Of a DNA stretch of 64,000 nt, positions 7,448 to 16,906 are shown piece after piece. How positions within the stretch are numbered: position 1 is the stretch's first letter; the number at the start of each line of letters is the position of its first letter. Made by a program: the position numbers and the translations under genes. The notes under the pieces are model-generated. The model did no database searches. It saw only the letters and a list, made by a program, of their open reading frames with translations, and was not told the origin of the DNA. The stretch is taken from contig CP090854.1 of assembly GCA_041879425.1 (NCBI GenBank), positions 1,674,001 through 1,738,000 of the forward strand. Direction: 5' to 3'. The DNA comes from Vibrio pomeroyi (GTDB lineage Bacteria; Pseudomonadota; Gammaproteobacteria; Enterobacterales; Vibrionaceae).

Positions 7448-8857
7448 ATGAATTTTATGCAAGCGACATCATTACTAGTCATGGGTTTAACTGTAACTGC
7501 CTGTGGGGGTGGTGGGGGATCATCTAGCCCAAGTACTGCTGGGTCTTCAACGTCAACAGTTGCCGTTACACCAAAGCCGAAAACAGTAATGACATCGACA
7601 GCCAATGGCGCTTCAAAGGCAGCTGTTCCTGCGTTAGTCGGACAAACCGCAGATATTATTCCAATGAATAACAATATGGTTCATGTTATCTACTCGTTGT
7701 TACGCGTTCAAGATCTTCAAAGAGGAAATCAAATAGCCGATAATACAAAGGCTTATATCGATAATTCGACAACTCTTGATTTGACAGGATTGGATATTCC
7801 ACTAGTAAATATAGATATGCCGAGTCCAACCCTAATTGAGCTTCCTGCTTTTCACTGTTATGAAACCAATAACCTAGCCGTAAAAAAAGAAGGTAGAGAA
7901 CTGTATATCGATGGTGTGATATCAGAATATGAAGCTTTAATAAAAAATGGGGCGGGAAATAACGTCACAGCATCATGTACTAATAACAAATTGAATGAGT
8001 ACACTTTTAAAAATACGGTGGTTAACGAAGATTTAATTGTTGAGTCAATCGACTCGGTATCTTATGAAGACTCGGTGACTTCAAATACAGTTTTTCTACC
8101 GACATACCAATTCTCTGCTCTTGTGTATGAACAGCGACTAAAAAGCAATTTTGGTAACGCTTGGGCGTTGATGCAAAACGAGCACATTAATAGCGCAGCC
8201 AAAGAATTGGGTAACCATTTATTCGTATCGAGCTTAAGAACGATCGACTTGGACATTAGCGGTCTAACGAATGAAGCATTAATCGATTTCGATAGCCTAG
8301 ATAAAGTGCAGCTACTTAACGGTGCAATTTGGGGGATGCCAGGGCAGGGCGTTGCTGACCAACGCTGGTGTAAGATCGTTAACTTACCAGATAACTCTAA
8401 CGCAGATACACTTAAATACCAGGCGGTAATTGCGACCAATTGTGCACGCTCAACAAAACGTTGGTGTAATACATTGAATCCTAGCGACATTGCATTAAAT
8501 GCCGCACCACCGGTTGCTTGGAATGATTCAACTGCTGCTGCAGCGCAATTCACGGCTGACGCAGAGAAAATACAGTTCGTAAACTCTGGTTCGAAATATC
8601 AATCTTTGCTTCCCAATGTATCTAGCGTGGCTTCATACTCTGCTATAACACCTCTATTTGGTTATGGAGATCCTGTCAACACAAACTCATATGGTCAAAG
8701 CAACAATGCGGGTTTAAGTTCACAAGCAGGTCGTACTGCATCATGCCAAGCAATGATGAACCCAAGCCACACAGAGATGGGGTTAGGTTATGCTCATCAC
8801 TTAATACTGAACTCAAACTATTCGCTACACAGCTTTTGGACTCAAACGTTTAACTAA
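7448..8857 (+). CDS. Secreted lipoprotein with CAP-like C-terminus
   Basis: A 469-residue protein with a lipoprotein signal: hydrophobic stretch then lipobox TVTAC at about residues 15-19, followed by a Gly/Ser-rich tether, so it is probably membrane-anchored facing the periplasm or surface. The middle part is not recognised. The C-terminus carries the order C-x-MMNPSHTEMGLGYA ... SFWTQTF, which resembles the last motifs of CAP/SCP (cysteine-rich secretory protein) domains (xIMNPxxTEVGVGY ... YWTQxF). The early CAP histidine motif is not evident, so the domain may be degenerate or only convergent. Several paired cysteines fit an exported protein. AAGGA precedes the ATG. Monocistronic. Confidence 0.75.
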   Translation: MNFMQATSLLVMGLTVTACGGGGGSSSPSTAGSSTSTVAVTPKPKTVMTSTANGASKAAVPALVGQTADIIPMNNNMVHVIYSLLRVQDLQRGNQIADNTKAYIDNSTTLDLTGLDIPLVNIDMPSPTLIELPAFHCYETNNLAVKKEGRELYIDGVISEYEALIKNGAGNNVTASCTNNKLNEYTFKNTVVNEDLIVESIDSVSYEDSVTSNTVFLPTYQFSALVYEQRLKSNFGNAWALMQNEHINSAAKELGNHLFVSSLRTIDLDISGLTNEALIDFDSLDKVQLLNGAIWGMPGQGVADQRWCKIVNLPDNSNADTLKYQAVIATNCARSTKRWCNTLNPSDIALNAAPPVAWNDSTAAAAQFTADAEKIQFVNSGSKYQSLLPNVSSVASYSAITPLFGYGDPVNTNSYGQSNNAGLSSQAGRTASCQAMMNPSHTEMGLGYAHHLILNSNYSLHSFWTQTFN

Positions 8858-8931
8858 ATGCGTTTATGGACATTGAGAGGCCTATGAGTCCTTGGGTCAG
8901 AATACTTAGGGTCAGCTGACCTTAGTTACAA

Positions 8932-8956
8932 AGCCGACAGTTGATGTCGGCTTTTT
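8932..8956 (+). terminator. Rho-independent terminator of lipoprotein gene
   Basis: Stem AGCCGAC (8932-8938) with GTCGGCT (8946-8952), 7-base loop, then five T. Confidence 0.88.
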
Positions 8957-9376
8957 ACTATTTGGTGAGTGGTTCCGACGCTCATTGATTAGTGATTTGT
9001 TTACTAAAATTAAGGACTTATTACAGGAACTCATCTAAACAAAAGGTGCGGTGAGAAAATCTACAGACCCCTTTGTTTTAAAGGTGTCAGGACTGTTTTT
9101 AACGTTTGTATCAAACATGAGAAACCTTTGTATCCCAATTTTATAATCTTGCTAATGTACATCGTACCAATTTGTGTTATTGATAATTTTAACTTTAGTG
9201 AGTGCTATTATTTGCATTTTCAATGAATGTGCAATAGCGAGATATAGAGGCAAAACAGCCCCTGTAAAGCGCCCATTATTGGTAAAAAGATAAAAATAAC
9301 GAAATAGCATGGGCAAGATAACACAGTCAAACGCCCAGCCTTAGATACCTAAATTTAGTAAAGACGAGTCACATCT
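8957..9376 (+). other. 420-bp gap before the chemotaxis receptor
   Basis: AT-rich leader and promoter region. I found no ORF of note, no sigma-28 promoter that convinces, and no recognisable riboswitch. Confidence 0.5.
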
Positions 9377-11137
9377 ATGGATATAAAGAAAAAGCTCTAT
9401 TCATTGGGAATGTTTTCCATTTTCGGCATGATTTCATTGCTGTTTACTACCTCGCAATTCGCAGATACAACTGCTCAAATGAGCGAAGCCAAACAAATCA
9501 CTAAAGAGCTGGAAGTTCGCCTGCTTAACCTCCGCCGTAATGAGAAAGACTTCTTGTTGCGAAATGATATGAAGTACCTTGATAAGTTCGACGTAAACTA
9601 CAACAAATTTTTGGCTTCAGAATCACAACTCAATGTGGTTCTGAACGATTTAGGTTTAGTAAACAGTACACACTTACGTGAAGACATCGAGGCTTACCAC
9701 ACGAGTTTTGTAGAGTTGGTCAAGGCGACGGAAGTTTATGGACTGGCAAGAGACAAAGGCTTATTAGGGCAGTTTCATGAAGTGTTAGACAGTATGAGTG
9801 CAACCGCAAATCCAGAGCAAAAAGTTGAGCTTTATCTTTTTAACGACCTGATTGAAAAGGGCACCTTTGATCCGAGCATGCTGTCATCAAGTTCCAGTGC
9901 TTTGCTACAAACAGCAAAGCAAGTGGTCGAGCAAAAACAACTCATTGGCTTGAAGCACAACGAAGGCCTGCTTGGTCAAGCGCGTGCAGGTTCTCACGTG
10001 ATTGAAACTCAGTTTAAAGAGTTTTCAGCCGTACTGGACCAAGAAACTCAAAAGGAGATGGACAAACTATCGCTGATCAACAACATCCTTTGCGTCACAT
10101 TGCTTGTGTCGATCATTTTGTTCAGCTGGTTAATCGTTCGCTCTATCATTGGCAAAATTGAATCACTGCTTTCGGTGATCCGTAATATTGTCGATTCCAA
10201 CGATGTGTCGATTCGTTCACATCTTGATGGTAAAGACGAGTTGAGCACACTAGGTCAATACTTCAATCAGTTGCTTGATCAGCTTGAAGGCTTGATTTCT
10301 GCCTCTCAATCTAAGTCTCTACAACTGACTCAAAGTACCTCTAACATGCACGATGAGCTAGAGTCAGTAATCAAACAATTTGAGGTTCAAGCAAACCATA
10401 CGTCGACTATGACCACATCTGTTCAAGAGATGGTACTAACGATTGGAGAAATCTCGGAAAGTACATCGGTTGCGGCTGAAGGGGTTCATCAAGCGAAAGT
10501 GAATGCCGATAAAGGCCGTGAAGTGGTTGTCGACACCATCAACAACATTACTCAGTTGTCTGAGCGTCTATCAAGTAGCCAAGACTCAATTAGCTCACTG
10601 AATCATCATGTTGACCAAATCGGAGATGCAGTCAACATCATCCAAGGTATTGCAGAACAAACCAACTTGCTGGCATTGAATGCAGCGATTGAAGCAGCGC
10701 GTGCGGGCGAACAAGGCCGAGGCTTTGCTGTTGTTGCGGATGAAGTTCGAGCTCTTGCAAGCAGAACGCATCAATCGACCACTGAAATCACCAGCGTTGT
10801 GACAGCAATACAGAGTCAAATGAACGCTTCAATGACCGAGATTGGCGAATGTAATCAGCAAGGCCAACTGACTCTGAAAGATTCTGAAGAGCTAGATGCT
10901 AGCCTGCAGCTTATCTTGAGCGACATGGAAAGCATTCAAGGTAATTCTGAACGTATTGCATCAGCGATTGAAGAGCAGGGTGCTGTAATGGCGCAAGTGA
11001 GTGATTCAATCACAGAGCTGAACACCATCTCGAACGACAACAACGCATCAGCTCAACACTGTTTAATTGAAGTCGATAAAGTTGCAGAGCAAGCGAATGA
11101 TATGGACCAAGCCGTAGCGCAGTTCAAGACTTCATAA
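9377..11137 (+). CDS. Methyl-accepting chemotaxis protein with HBM-like sensor
   Basis: Inner-membrane receptor that senses a periplasmic ligand and controls CheA/CheW. In 586 residues: first transmembrane helix about 10-28; periplasmic all-helical domain about 35-230 with [16 protein letters not shown], the start typical of HBM (helical bimodular) sensors; second transmembrane helix about 232-254; HAMP about 255-305; cytoplasmic signalling hairpin with the highly conserved tip [20 protein letters not shown] and [10 protein letters not shown] near residues 430-455. There is no C-terminal CheR-tethering pentapeptide (it ends FKTS). The ligand is unknown; HBM receptors studied elsewhere sense organic acids. 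Single gene, terminator directly after. Confidence 0.93.
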   Translation: MDIKKKLYSLGMFSIFGMISLLFTTSQFADTTAQMSEAKQITKELEVRLLNLRRNEKDFLLRNDMKYLDKFDVNYNKFLASESQLNVVLNDLGLVNSTHLREDIEAYHTSFVELVKATEVYGLARDKGLLGQFHEVLDSMSATANPEQKVELYLFNDLIEKGTFDPSMLSSSSSALLQTAKQVVEQKQLIGLKHNEGLLGQARAGSHVIETQFKEFSAVLDQETQKEMDKLSLINNILCVTLLVSIILFSWLIVRSIIGKIESLLSVIRNIVDSNDVSIRSHLDGKDELSTLGQYFNQLLDQLEGLISASQSKSLQLTQSTSNMHDELESVIKQFEVQANHTSTMTTSVQEMVLTIGEISESTSVAAEGVHQAKVNADKGREVVVDTINNITQLSERLSSSQDSISSLNHHVDQIGDAVNIIQGIAEQTNLLALNAAIEAARAGEQGRGFAVVADEVRALASRTHQSTTEITSVVTAIQSQMNASMTEIGECNQQGQLTLKDSEELDASLQLILSDMESIQGNSERIASAIEEQGAVMAQVSDSITELNTISNDNNASAQHCLIEVDKVAEQANDMDQAVAQFKTS

Positions 11138-11161
11138 GCTCGACATAAGCAACTAATACCT

Positions 11162-11188
11162 AAGGCGCGGATTATCTGCGCCTTTTTT
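11162..11188 (+). terminator. Rho-independent terminator of MCP gene
   Basis: Stem AAGGCGC (11162-11168) with GCGCCTT (11178-11184), then T to 11188. Confidence 0.9.
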
Positions 11189-11288
11189 GTGTCTGGCATT
11201 TAAGATCTAATATGTTGGGTAAACTTATACTGCAGGCACAGAATAGTCAGCGGATTAGTATGACTAGAATATGGATAGGGAGTTTGAA

Positions 11289-11323
11289 GAAACGACCCGA
11301 GGGGGGAGGAGCAGGGTCGTTTC
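11289..11323. other. Perfect 10-bp hairpin with purine-rich loop
   Basis: GAAACGACCC (11289-11298) pairs perfectly with GGGTCGTTTC (11314-11323). The 15-base loop is almost all purine on the plus strand and contains GGAGGA. No T-run follows on the plus strand; on the minus strand only a short pyrimidine tract follows. It may end the minus-strand gene at 11371 or belong to a small RNA. Confidence 0.5.
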
Positions 11324-11370
11324 AGTGTTGCTTAGTTAAGCGAGTACGTAGATTGTATAATCAAAGGTGT

Positions 11371-11610
11371 TTACTTGCTTCTGCCTTCTAAGACTTCGAG
11401 CGCTAAACCTACAGCTTTATCAATATTGTCGCAGCCCGACAGCTTACCTGAACTGATAGGCCCTAACACATTGGCATATAAGGAAAGTTGTTTGTTAAAC
11501 GGCAAGCTTAATTGCTCATATAATCGCTGGCGGATCTCGGCATGTTGCTCAGGAGCCTGGGCAGCAAGGCCTTTTAAAGTGTCATAAATGAGAGTTGTAG
11601 TCGTGTTCAT
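11371..11610 (-). CDS. Small conserved hypothetical protein
   Basis: A 79-residue, probably helical cytosolic protein starting MNTTTTLIYDTLKG and ending ALEVLEGRSK. I do not recognise a named domain. The reading frame extends upstream to 11688, but the extra 26 residues (MYDIYHSNYYPNDHK...) look like translated leader. The ATG at 11610 has TAAAG six bases upstream; the ATG at 11616 is an alternative. It is followed by a strong hairpin at 11289-11323. Confidence 0.6.
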   Translation of the reverse strand: MNTTTTLIYDTLKGLAAQAPEQHAEIRQRLYEQLSLPFNKQLSLYANVLGPISSGKLSGCDNIDKAVGLALEVLEGRSK

Positions 11611-11875
11611 TCGCATCTTTATCTTTGAGTGGGGGATGCTTATTTTATGATCATTTGGATAATAGTTGCTGTGATATATGTCATACAATAAGTCAAATAG
11701 TTCTATGTTTTACGGTTTTGCTCTCAGTGCTGTTTATCGAAATAAGAATAAGGCATTCCAAAATAGACTTAAGTATCTGTGCAATAACGTTAAAATGGTG
11801 TCAAGCACAAGCACGATAGAGCCTTCTTTGGCTCACTTGTAAACCGAGACGGAATCTCATAGGAAGAGGAACAAC

Positions 11876-12871
11876 ATGCATTACGACGTATTCAATGGAG
11901 ATGCAGACGGCATTATCGCCTTACTGCAATTGCGCTTAAAAGAGCCAAAAGATAGCGTGCTCATTACTGGCGTAAAGCGTGATATTAAGTTGGTTTCTCA
12001 AGCCGTGTCCCAAATCGCAGAGCAGGACGATCACGCGAGCGTAGACTCTGTCACTGTGTTGGATGTGTCGATGGAGAAGAACTTACCTGCATTACAGTCG
12101 TTACTCGATAACGATATAGAGGTGTTTTATTGCGATCATCACCGCACGGGAGATATTCCTCAATCTAAGTACCTTGATACGCTGATTAACACAGCTCCGG
12201 AATGTTGCACCAGTTTATTAATCAACCAAAAGCTAAAGGGTGAGTATATTGCATGGGCAATTGCGGCGGCATTTGGTGATAACTTAAAAGCGGTAGCGAC
12301 ACGACTAGCAACATCTAGTGGCTTTGAGCAATCTCAAACTGACTTTTTAGAAGAACTGGGTACGCTCATTAATTACAACGGCTATGGCTCGTCGTTGAGT
12401 GATTTGCACTTCACGCCAACTGAGCTTTACCAAGCTCTTTATCAATATTCGAACCCGTTTGATCTCTTGGATGATAAAGACTCCGTGTTTTATCAACTTC
12501 GTGCCGCTTATCAAACTGACAACCAACAATTATCAAACCTAATCCCAATCTACGAGAGTGAGGTCGCACGAGTGTTTGAGTTGCCAGGGGAAACTTGGGC
12601 AAGGCGTATTAGTGGCGTTTTTGGGAACGAAATCGTTAATCAAGATCCAGATCGAGCGCAAGCCGTGTTAACCAAAAACCAAGATGGCGAATCTTATACT
12701 GTGAGTTTGCGAGCACCGTTATCCAATAGGACGGGTGCTGACGAAATTTGCTCTAGTTTTGATACGGGTGGTGGGAGAAAAGCCGCAGCTGGTATTAATC
12801 AGCTTAATGAAAATAATAAGATGAATTTTATTTCCAAAATTGAGACTTATTATTCATCTGTTGGCGAATGA
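11876..12871 (+). CDS. DHH/DHHA1-family phosphoesterase
   Basis: A 331-residue protein with the metal-binding motifs of the DHH superfamily: NGDADG (7-12), a DVS motif near 63-65, and DHH at 87-89, followed by a C-terminal DHHA1-type substrate domain with GGGRKAAAGI near 305-315. Members cleave phosphodiesters in short oligonucleotides (nanoRNase), pAp or cyclic dinucleotides. The exact substrate cannot be told from sequence. Strong ribosome site (AGGAAGAGG) before the ATG. It stands alone; the downstream gap lacks a simple terminator. Confidence 0.88.
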   Translation: MHYDVFNGDADGIIALLQLRLKEPKDSVLITGVKRDIKLVSQAVSQIAEQDDHASVDSVTVLDVSMEKNLPALQSLLDNDIEVFYCDHHRTGDIPQSKYLDTLINTAPECCTSLLINQKLKGEYIAWAIAAAFGDNLKAVATRLATSSGFEQSQTDFLEELGTLINYNGYGSSLSDLHFTPTELYQALYQYSNPFDLLDDKDSVFYQLRAAYQTDNQQLSNLIPIYESEVARVFELPGETWARRISGVFGNEIVNQDPDRAQAVLTKNQDGESYTVSLRAPLSNRTGADEICSSFDTGGGRKAAAGINQLNENNKMNFISKIETYYSSVGE

Positions 12872-13361
12872 ATAGCCTCAAAGTTTAAGATTTAAACCGC
12901 CAAAAAGTATGCTTTATTACTTTGAACTTCAATTTTCGACCTAAACCCCTAGCATGTTTTAAGCTATTTGTGCTCATTGATTTTAGTGATGTTACTCGCA
13001 ATGAAAAACTTCCTATCGCCAGTTCTGGCGGGGGCTGCGAAGGTGGGTTTTCATTTTTTAACTCAACATTTTTACCTATTGGATTATTTTAGAAGTCACT
13101 TAATTACCTCGGTGAATTAAGTGGCTTGACTTATTTTTCTGATAAATGATTTGAGCGATAAATATCTATTTTTAGCATTCTAGTTTGAATGAAAAGTCAA
13201 AATCATATTGATTCTAATATTCAATCTGTGACTTAAAATCACAAGTTAAATGAAAGGTCATCTTTTCCTATAAATTCCATTACTTATCTATAAATATTCA
13301 TGGCTAAAATGAATTGGTTCGGTTGTGATTGGCACAGCTGTTGAGTAAGGAAGTGGGACTA
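12872..13361 (+). other. 490-bp gap with two structured stretches before the chitinase
   Basis: No ORF. A nested fold around 13002-13070 contains the tight hairpin CGCCAG-TT-CTGGCG, outer pairing of TGAAAA with TTTTCA, and then a T-run, so it may be a terminator or the 3' end of a small RNA. A separate 9-bp perfect hairpin pairs CACTTAATT (13097-13105) with AATTAAGTG (13115-13123). The remaining sequence is AT-rich and should hold the chitinase promoter. Confidence 0.4.
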
Positions 13362-15551
13362 ATGTTGAAACGTAAAGCTCTACAATTAGCAGTATCGGTC
13401 GGCATGGCGGCTATGTCTGGCGCTGTTTATGCGAATGGTTCAGACATGACAAATCCAGATTCTGGTGTCGTGGTGGGTTATTGGCACAACTGGTGTGATG
13501 GTGGTGGTTACCAAGGCGGTAGTGCGCCATGTGTGACACTGGACGAAGTGAACCCGATGTACAACATTGTGAATGTGTCATTCATGAAGGTTTACGACGT
13601 GGCTGATGGTCGAATCCCAACTTTTAAACTGGACCCAACCATTGGGCTTTCAGAAGAACAATTTATTGACCAAATCTCTGAACTCAACAAGCAAGGTCGC
13701 TCTGTACTGATAGCGCTGGGTGGTGCCGATGCACACGTAGAACTTGAAACCGGTGATGAAAGAGCCTTTGCTGATGAGATCATTCGTCTTACTGAACGCT
13801 ACGGCTTTGACGGTCTTGATATCGACCTTGAGCAAGCGGCTGTAACAGCAGCAAACAACCAAACGGTAATTCCTGATGCACTAAAGCTAGTGAAAGAACA
13901 CTATCGTGCTGAAGGAAAAAACTTCCTTATTACTATGGCGCCTGAGTTCCCGTATCTAACGACTGGCGGAAAATACGTACCTTACATCGATAATCTAGAA
14001 GGTTACTACGACTGGATTAACCCACAGTTTTACAACCAAGGTGGCGATGGCATCTGGGTTGAAGGTGTCGGTTGGATCGCTCAAAACAATGATGCGCTCA
14101 AAGAAGAGTTCATCTACTACATCTCTGATTCTCTAATCAACGGTACGCGTGGCTTCCACAAGATCCCACACGACAAACTTGTGTTTGGTATCCCTTCAAG
14201 TATCGATGCTGCAGCGACGGGTTTTGTGCAAGAGCCACAAGATTTGTACGACGCATTCGATAGCCTAACGGCGCAAGGTCAGCCTCTACGTGGTGTAATG
14301 ACTTGGTCTATCAACTGGGACATGGGTACCAACAAGAACGGCCAGCAATACAACGAACAGTTCATTAAAGACTACGGCCCTTTTGTTCATGGTCAAGTAA
14401 CGCCGCCACCGGTTGAAGGTGAACCCGTACTGAAAGGTGTTGAGAACTCGCGCGTTCTACACGGAACGGCTTTCGACCCGATGGAAGGTGTAACCGCAAC
14501 AGATAAAGAAGATGGCGACTTAACATCATCGATCGATGTTGAAGGTTACGTTGAAACCAGTGTTATCGGTACTTATGTTCTGACTTACCGTGTGAAAGAC
14601 AGCGACAACAATGAAACAACGAAGGCAAGAACGGTAGAAGTTTACAGCCAAAAACCAGTTTTCGATGGTGTTTCAGATACAACAGTAATACTTGGTACTG
14701 CATTTGATCCAATGGCTGGTGTGACTGCAAACGATGCCGAAGATGGTGATCTAACGAGTTCTATTACACACACGGGCAGTGTCGATGTGAATGAAATGGG
14801 CAACTACACGCTTGTATACAGTGTGACAGACAGCGCTCATCAAACCGTCACTGCAGAGCGTAAAGTGTCTGTGACTGATGGCTCCAACTGTGCAGCTGAA
14901 TGGGATGCCGACACCGTTTATGTTGAAGGTGACCAAGTATCACACGACGGCGCAACGTGGGGTGCAGGCTGGTATACCCGTGGCGAAGAGCCAGGAACGA
15001 CAGGTGAGTGGGGTGTTTGGAGAAAGGTTTCAGACAGCTCATGTGGTGGCAACCCTGATCCGGGTGACGACCCAGAACTGCAAGTATCTGGCCTTAAGTC
15101 GGAATATGTACTGGATAACGGCAATGTACGTTTAGAGTTCACACTGACATCAAACGAAGCGTTAGATGTAACAGCGATGGTGATTAACAGCGCAGGCAAC
15201 GTGGTTGAGCAGACTAAAGTTAACCTAACTGACAGCCGTGCAACCACAATGGATCTGTACGATGTAGCCGAAGGCCAATACAAGCTTGAAGTCGTAGGTA
15301 AAGCAACAGATGGCGAAATGGTGATGGTCGATAATTCATTCGCTATCAAAGAAGAGGGCGGCACAACGCCACCTCCAGGTGATTACCCTCCGTATGAAGC
15401 CGGAACGAATTATGAAGCGGGCGATATTGTAGTCGGCATCGACAATGGGTTATACGAATGTAAGCCTTGGCCATACACAGCGTGGTGTGCAAGCGCATCT
15501 TACGCTCCAGGAGATAGCCAATACTGGCAAGATGCTTGGACAAAGCAGTAA
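13362..15551 (+). CDS. Secreted multidomain chitinase, GH18
   Basis: Extracellular hydrolase of chitin. The preprotein has 729 residues: signal peptide about 1-24 (ends AVYA); GH18 barrel about 30-345 with the catalytic DGLDIDLE motif (D150, D153, D155, proton donor E157); two tandem immunoglobulin-like repeats of the DUF5011/HYR sort (about 353-425 and 430-506, each with AFDPM-GVTA and EDGDLTSSI); a CBM5/12-type chitin-binding domain (about 509-559, W-rich); a beta-sandwich linker domain (573-663); and a second small chitin-binding-like domain at the C-terminus (675-729). Start chosen at 13362 because it begins the signal peptide and TAAGGA lies 10 bases upstream; the frame itself opens at 13329. 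Product likely feeds the vibrio chitin-utilisation pathway. Confidence 0.93.
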   Translation: MLKRKALQLAVSVGMAAMSGAVYANGSDMTNPDSGVVVGYWHNWCDGGGYQGGSAPCVTLDEVNPMYNIVNVSFMKVYDVADGRIPTFKLDPTIGLSEEQFIDQISELNKQGRSVLIALGGADAHVELETGDERAFADEIIRLTERYGFDGLDIDLEQAAVTAANNQTVIPDALKLVKEHYRAEGKNFLITMAPEFPYLTTGGKYVPYIDNLEGYYDWINPQFYNQGGDGIWVEGVGWIAQNNDALKEEFIYYISDSLINGTRGFHKIPHDKLVFGIPSSIDAAATGFVQEPQDLYDAFDSLTAQGQPLRGVMTWSINWDMGTNKNGQQYNEQFIKDYGPFVHGQVTPPPVEGEPVLKGVENSRVLHGTAFDPMEGVTATDKEDGDLTSSIDVEGYVETSVIGTYVLTYRVKDSDNNETTKARTVEVYSQKPVFDGVSDTTVILGTAFDPMAGVTANDAEDGDLTSSITHTGSVDVNEMGNYTLVYSVTDSAHQTVTAERKVSVTDGSNCAAEWDADTVYVEGDQVSHDGATWGAGWYTRGEEPGTTGEWGVWRKVSDSSCGGNPDPGDDPELQVSGLKSEYVLDNGNVRLEFTLTSNEALDVTAMVINSAGNVVEQTKVNLTDSRATTMDLYDVAEGQYKLEVVGKATDGEMVMVDNSFAIKEEGGTTPPPGDYPPYEAGTNYEAGDIVVGIDNGLYECKPWPYTAWCASASYAPGDSQYWQDAWTKQ

Positions 15552-15595
15552 TCAACTAGCTCTCTAGACTAAGTACCTTAAAGTAAATGATAAAA

Positions 15596-15622
15596 GGGAG
15601 GCCAACGTGCCTCTCTTTTTTT
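15596..15622 (+). terminator. Rho-independent terminator of chitinase gene
   Basis: Stem GGGAGGC (15596-15602) with GCCTCTC (15609-15615; one G-T pair), then eight T. Confidence 0.85.
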
Positions 15623-15728
15623 CATTGGCTAATTCAAATCCACTCATGACTTCGGTGTTATTGATGTCACCACTTTACTGACGGCACACATAGCGGCTAG
15701 AGCGACAAGAGACTTTGCTTTAGATCAA

Positions 15729-15749
15729 AATAAGAGTGATTATCAATTG
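15729..15749 (+). promoter_or_regulatory. Weak Fur-box-like site upstream of LysR gene
   Basis: GAGTGATTATCAATTG and neighbours match the Fur consensus on the reverse strand mainly through one strong half (TTGATAATCA); the second half is poor. Listed because the downstream gene pair ends in an iron receptor. Confidence 0.25.
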
Positions 15750-15813
15750 TATTACATGTCTGAAAACTGCACTATGCGCACACTGAATTTTCAATTTTGT
15801 GAATATTTAAATA

Positions 15814-16734
15814 ATGAATCTAGCGCAAGTCGACCTTAACCTCTTAGTCATCTTAAAACACCTTCTTGAAGAAAAGCACGTATCCAACACTGCATTGGCG
15901 CTTGATATGAGTCAGCCAACCGTGAGTCGTTCGCTGCAAAAGCTACGCACGGTGTTTAACGATGACTTGTTAGTTAGAGCGGCTTACGGTTATGAGCTAA
16001 CACCAAAAGCTGAAGCCATTAAGCAAGATCTTAATTCTGTACTGACACGTTTAGAGAAGCTAGTTCACGGGGATGTTTTTGAACCACAAGCGAGTGACAG
16101 CACCGTTCGTTTTTTCGGCTTGGTTCCACAGGTTTCTCACTTGTTACCTAAGGTCGTTTCTGAGATTCGTAAGCAAGCACCGAACATGGTTGTCGATATC
16201 GATTCCATTCCGAAGCGTCATTTCGAGCCTTTACTGTCTGGCGATGCGCACTTTGTACTGTCGACACATGAGCCATTAAGCTCAGAGCAGAACTTGTACC
16301 GAATGTTCGTAATTAGCCGTGATTATCGCTTATTGATGAGCAAAGACCATCCGTTGGCCGACAAAGAGATCACAGTCGATGACTTGCTCAACAGTCAGTT
16401 GGGGCAGATTTCTCTGCAAGGCGACAAGAAGCTCTCGATTGAGAACCGATTTAAAGACCTAGGCTTGATTGATAAACAGCGCCAGCTATCGATCCCAATT
16501 CAGCTGTCTAATTTCAACATCGCTGCAGATATTGCAGAGACGACTGACATCATCTTCCATCTTCCTACACCGTTTGCTACACAAGCGGCAAAGCAACGTG
16601 ACTTAATTTGCAAACGTGTACCGAAAGCGATCAGAAGCCCGTCAGAAGATGTGTACCTTTACTGGCATAAACGTTTCCACAATGACCCTATGTGCCGTTG
16701 GGTGCGAGAGCTATTCAAAGACTTATACGCTTAA
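15814..16734 (+). CDS. LysR-family transcriptional regulator
   Basis: A 306-residue regulator with an N-terminal helix-turn-helix of the NodD/LeuO-like sort (DLNLLVILKHLLEEKHVSNT ... QPTVSRSLQKLR) and a C-terminal effector domain. It lies 172 bases upstream of, and codirectional with, the TonB-dependent receptor gene. By sequence it does not resemble IrgB, the LysR activator of V. cholerae irgA, although the neighbourhood is reminiscent of that pair. Target genes unknown. Confidence 0.9.
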   Translation: MNLAQVDLNLLVILKHLLEEKHVSNTALALDMSQPTVSRSLQKLRTVFNDDLLVRAAYGYELTPKAEAIKQDLNSVLTRLEKLVHGDVFEPQASDSTVRFFGLVPQVSHLLPKVVSEIRKQAPNMVVDIDSIPKRHFEPLLSGDAHFVLSTHEPLSSEQNLYRMFVISRDYRLLMSKDHPLADKEITVDDLLNSQLGQISLQGDKKLSIENRFKDLGLIDKQRQLSIPIQLSNFNIAADIAETTDIIFHLPTPFATQAAKQRDLICKRVPKAIRSPSEDVYLYWHKRFHNDPMCRWVRELFKDLYA

Positions 16735-16873
16735 GGTATTTGAATGGTGAATGTGATTTTTGATTACCTATAGTAATGAATATGGGTCTTTTGGCTTATT
16801 TGAAAGGTGAATAACGAGAATCGATTTTTGACATGAAACTTTCATTGATAAGAGTGGTAGCAGGCTGTTTAAT

Positions 16874-16892
16874 GCAAACCATTATCATTACC
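16874..16892 (+). promoter_or_regulatory. Fur box upstream of TonB-dependent receptor
   Basis: The reverse strand of 16874-16892 matches the 19-bp Fur consensus at 14 positions, including an uninterrupted TAATGATAAT. It lies 15 bases before the receptor start, a position where Fur would block transcription or elongation when iron is sufficient. Confidence 0.75.
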
Positions 16893-16906
16893 AATCACAT
16901 ATAAGA

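Noticed and set aside
9240..9376. Cyclic di-GMP riboswitch (GEMM) before the chemotaxis receptor
   Set aside because: Fragments such as CAGTCAAACGCCCAGCC resemble it superficially, but the conserved core and the P1 pairing are absent.
13225..13243. CRP site (TGTGA ... TCACA) before the chitinase
   Set aside because: The half sites are separated by 7 rather than 6 bases and the flanks do not match; kept out although chitin genes are often CRP-controlled.
13330..13345. Sigma-54 promoter before the chitinase (TGGCAC-N5-TTGA)
   Set aside because: The -12 element lacks the essential GC, and the leader would be only about 18 bases.
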